Source: Akanthomyces muscarius (taxonomy: Eukaryota > Ascomycota > Sordariomycetes > Hypocreales > Cordycipitaceae). From it: DNA of 64,000 bases. The position numbers were made by a program, and so were the translations under genes. Of this stretch, positions 63,187 through 64,000 are shown in pieces. Numbering within the stretch: position 1 is the stretch's first letter; every line of letters starts with the position of its first letter. The notes under the pieces are model-generated. The model did not search any database. It saw only the letters and a program-made list of their open reading frames with translations, and was not told the DNA's origin. The stretch covers positions 4,216,001-4,280,000 of the forward strand of contig NC_079243.1 of the NCBI RefSeq assembly GCF_028009165.1, given 5' to 3'.

Positions 63187-64000
63187 GGCTGGGCCGTTTT
63201 GTTGTGCTGCTGTTGTTAGAGTACAATGAGGGGTTGACAAAGACTTTTGGCGTCAAGAGCAGAACGAGGAGGAAGATGCAGAAGCTCAGGCGTCACGACG
63301 AGGGGTTTATGTAGCAACGCGAGAGTAATGTATCCAGTCAAGGGTATATTACTAGATAGAAATTGGCCACCGGGGGACACGAGGAGACCTGCCAGTGCTT
63401 TGGTTTAGAAGGGAGAGAGAGTTCACGGATGCGGCAGTTGTTTAAGCTTGGTTTGTAGGTAGATTTTACTTGGGAGGAGTCTGCCCCTCCCCACCTTGAA
63501 GGCTGGTGGGCTTGCAGCGAGATGACGGCATAGCGCCGCCGACAATCGGCGTTGTGCGTCGTAGATGATTGGTAGTATAGATGCTACATTGCAAAAAAAA
63601 CCGTCTTGAATTTATTGACTGACTGTTACAGTCCAGTGAGTCAATCAACGCAATATAAAAGCCACTGGCTTTTTTGCATCCGCCTTGCAGGTCGCCTGCA
63701 GCAGGCTTGCGGAATGTCCAAGAACAGACATGACTTGGAAGCTGCCAAGTGGTCCCTGAACCAAGGGACTCACAGTGGACCATTGGACGCCGCTGGAGCG
63801 ACTCTTCAGTGGGATGCGTGCGCTGTGACGCCCCCACCATGGACAACTCCCAAGGTTGCAGGTGGGCTGCGCATGTAGATCAGATGGCATCTTGATGAGG
63901 TTATTTTTTGAGTACCTATAGGAATATCAAATCGATTTAAAATTAGTGTAATCTCGTGAGTTCTATGCCAGATACAATACGATGTCTCGTAAGTTGTGCT
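63187..64000. other. Intergenic at right edge
   Basis: SER1 promoter, then mixed sequence. Small frames on both strands at 63466-63890 overlap each other and match nothing I know. No gene called. Confidence 0.45.

Noticed and set aside
1..64000. CRISPR arrays, rRNA genes, intact transposons, bacterial operons
   Set aside because: No regularly spaced repeats, rRNA-like sequence, transposase or reverse-transcriptase coding was seen, and the gene structure is clearly fungal.

Overview
This window is nuclear DNA of a filamentous ascomycete, most likely a Sordariomycete and plausibly Hypocreales. Support comes from short 50-140 bp introns with GT..AG borders, CACC-ATG start contexts, fungal-only families (GT71 mannosyltransferase, Yor1-type ABCC pump, NACHT receptor, heme-oxygenase-like 'iron-containing redox enzyme', DUF3505/OrsD-type zinc-finger protein) and moderate GC. 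Species cannot be named from the sequence. All exon structures below are my own splice reconstructions; each stated junction restores frame and total length is a multiple of three.

Left part, 1 to about 25.7 kb, looks like an accessory, secondary-metabolite-type cluster. It holds an NRPS running off the left edge (half C-A-T-C), a divergently transcribed extra aspartyl-tRNA synthetase, an isopenicillin-N-synthase-like 2OG-Fe(II) oxygenase, a membrane-anchored heme-oxygenase-like diiron protein, and three PLP enzymes in a row (threonine aldolase, class I/II aminotransferase, serine/threonine dehydratase). It then has a Dal5/pantothenate-type MFS importer, a DHA2-type MFS exporter, a small gamma-glutamylcyclotransferase-like protein and a decayed FAD amino-acid oxidase. 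The logical reading is: PLP and iron enzymes build or tailor an unusual small acid or amino acid, the NRPS activates it, the MFS proteins move it, and the AspRS paralogue may protect the cell from it. That is inference. No pathway transcription factor is visible in the cluster. The NRPS adenylation domain lacks the aspartate that normally holds an alpha-amino group, and the AspRS has several altered active-site elements; these are the two most interesting signals.

Right part, 26 to 63.2 kb, is mostly conserved core genes: Csi2-like membrane protein, wax-synthase/MBOAT-like acyltransferase, Yor1-like ABC transporter, exosome subunit CSL4, Sec2-type Rab-GEF coiled coil, NACHT NLR-like receptor, MDR oxidoreductase, OrsD-type zinc-finger protein, GT71 mannosyltransferase, ER glucosidase I (GH63) ending in RDEL, tRNA-Asp(GTC), an SGNH hydrolase, a multiply broken beta-lactamase-family pseudogene, thioredoxin, mitochondrial tRNA-modification GTPase MSS1 and phosphoserine aminotransferase SER1. 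The last 0.8 kb shows no gene. No CRISPR, intact transposon or rRNA was seen.
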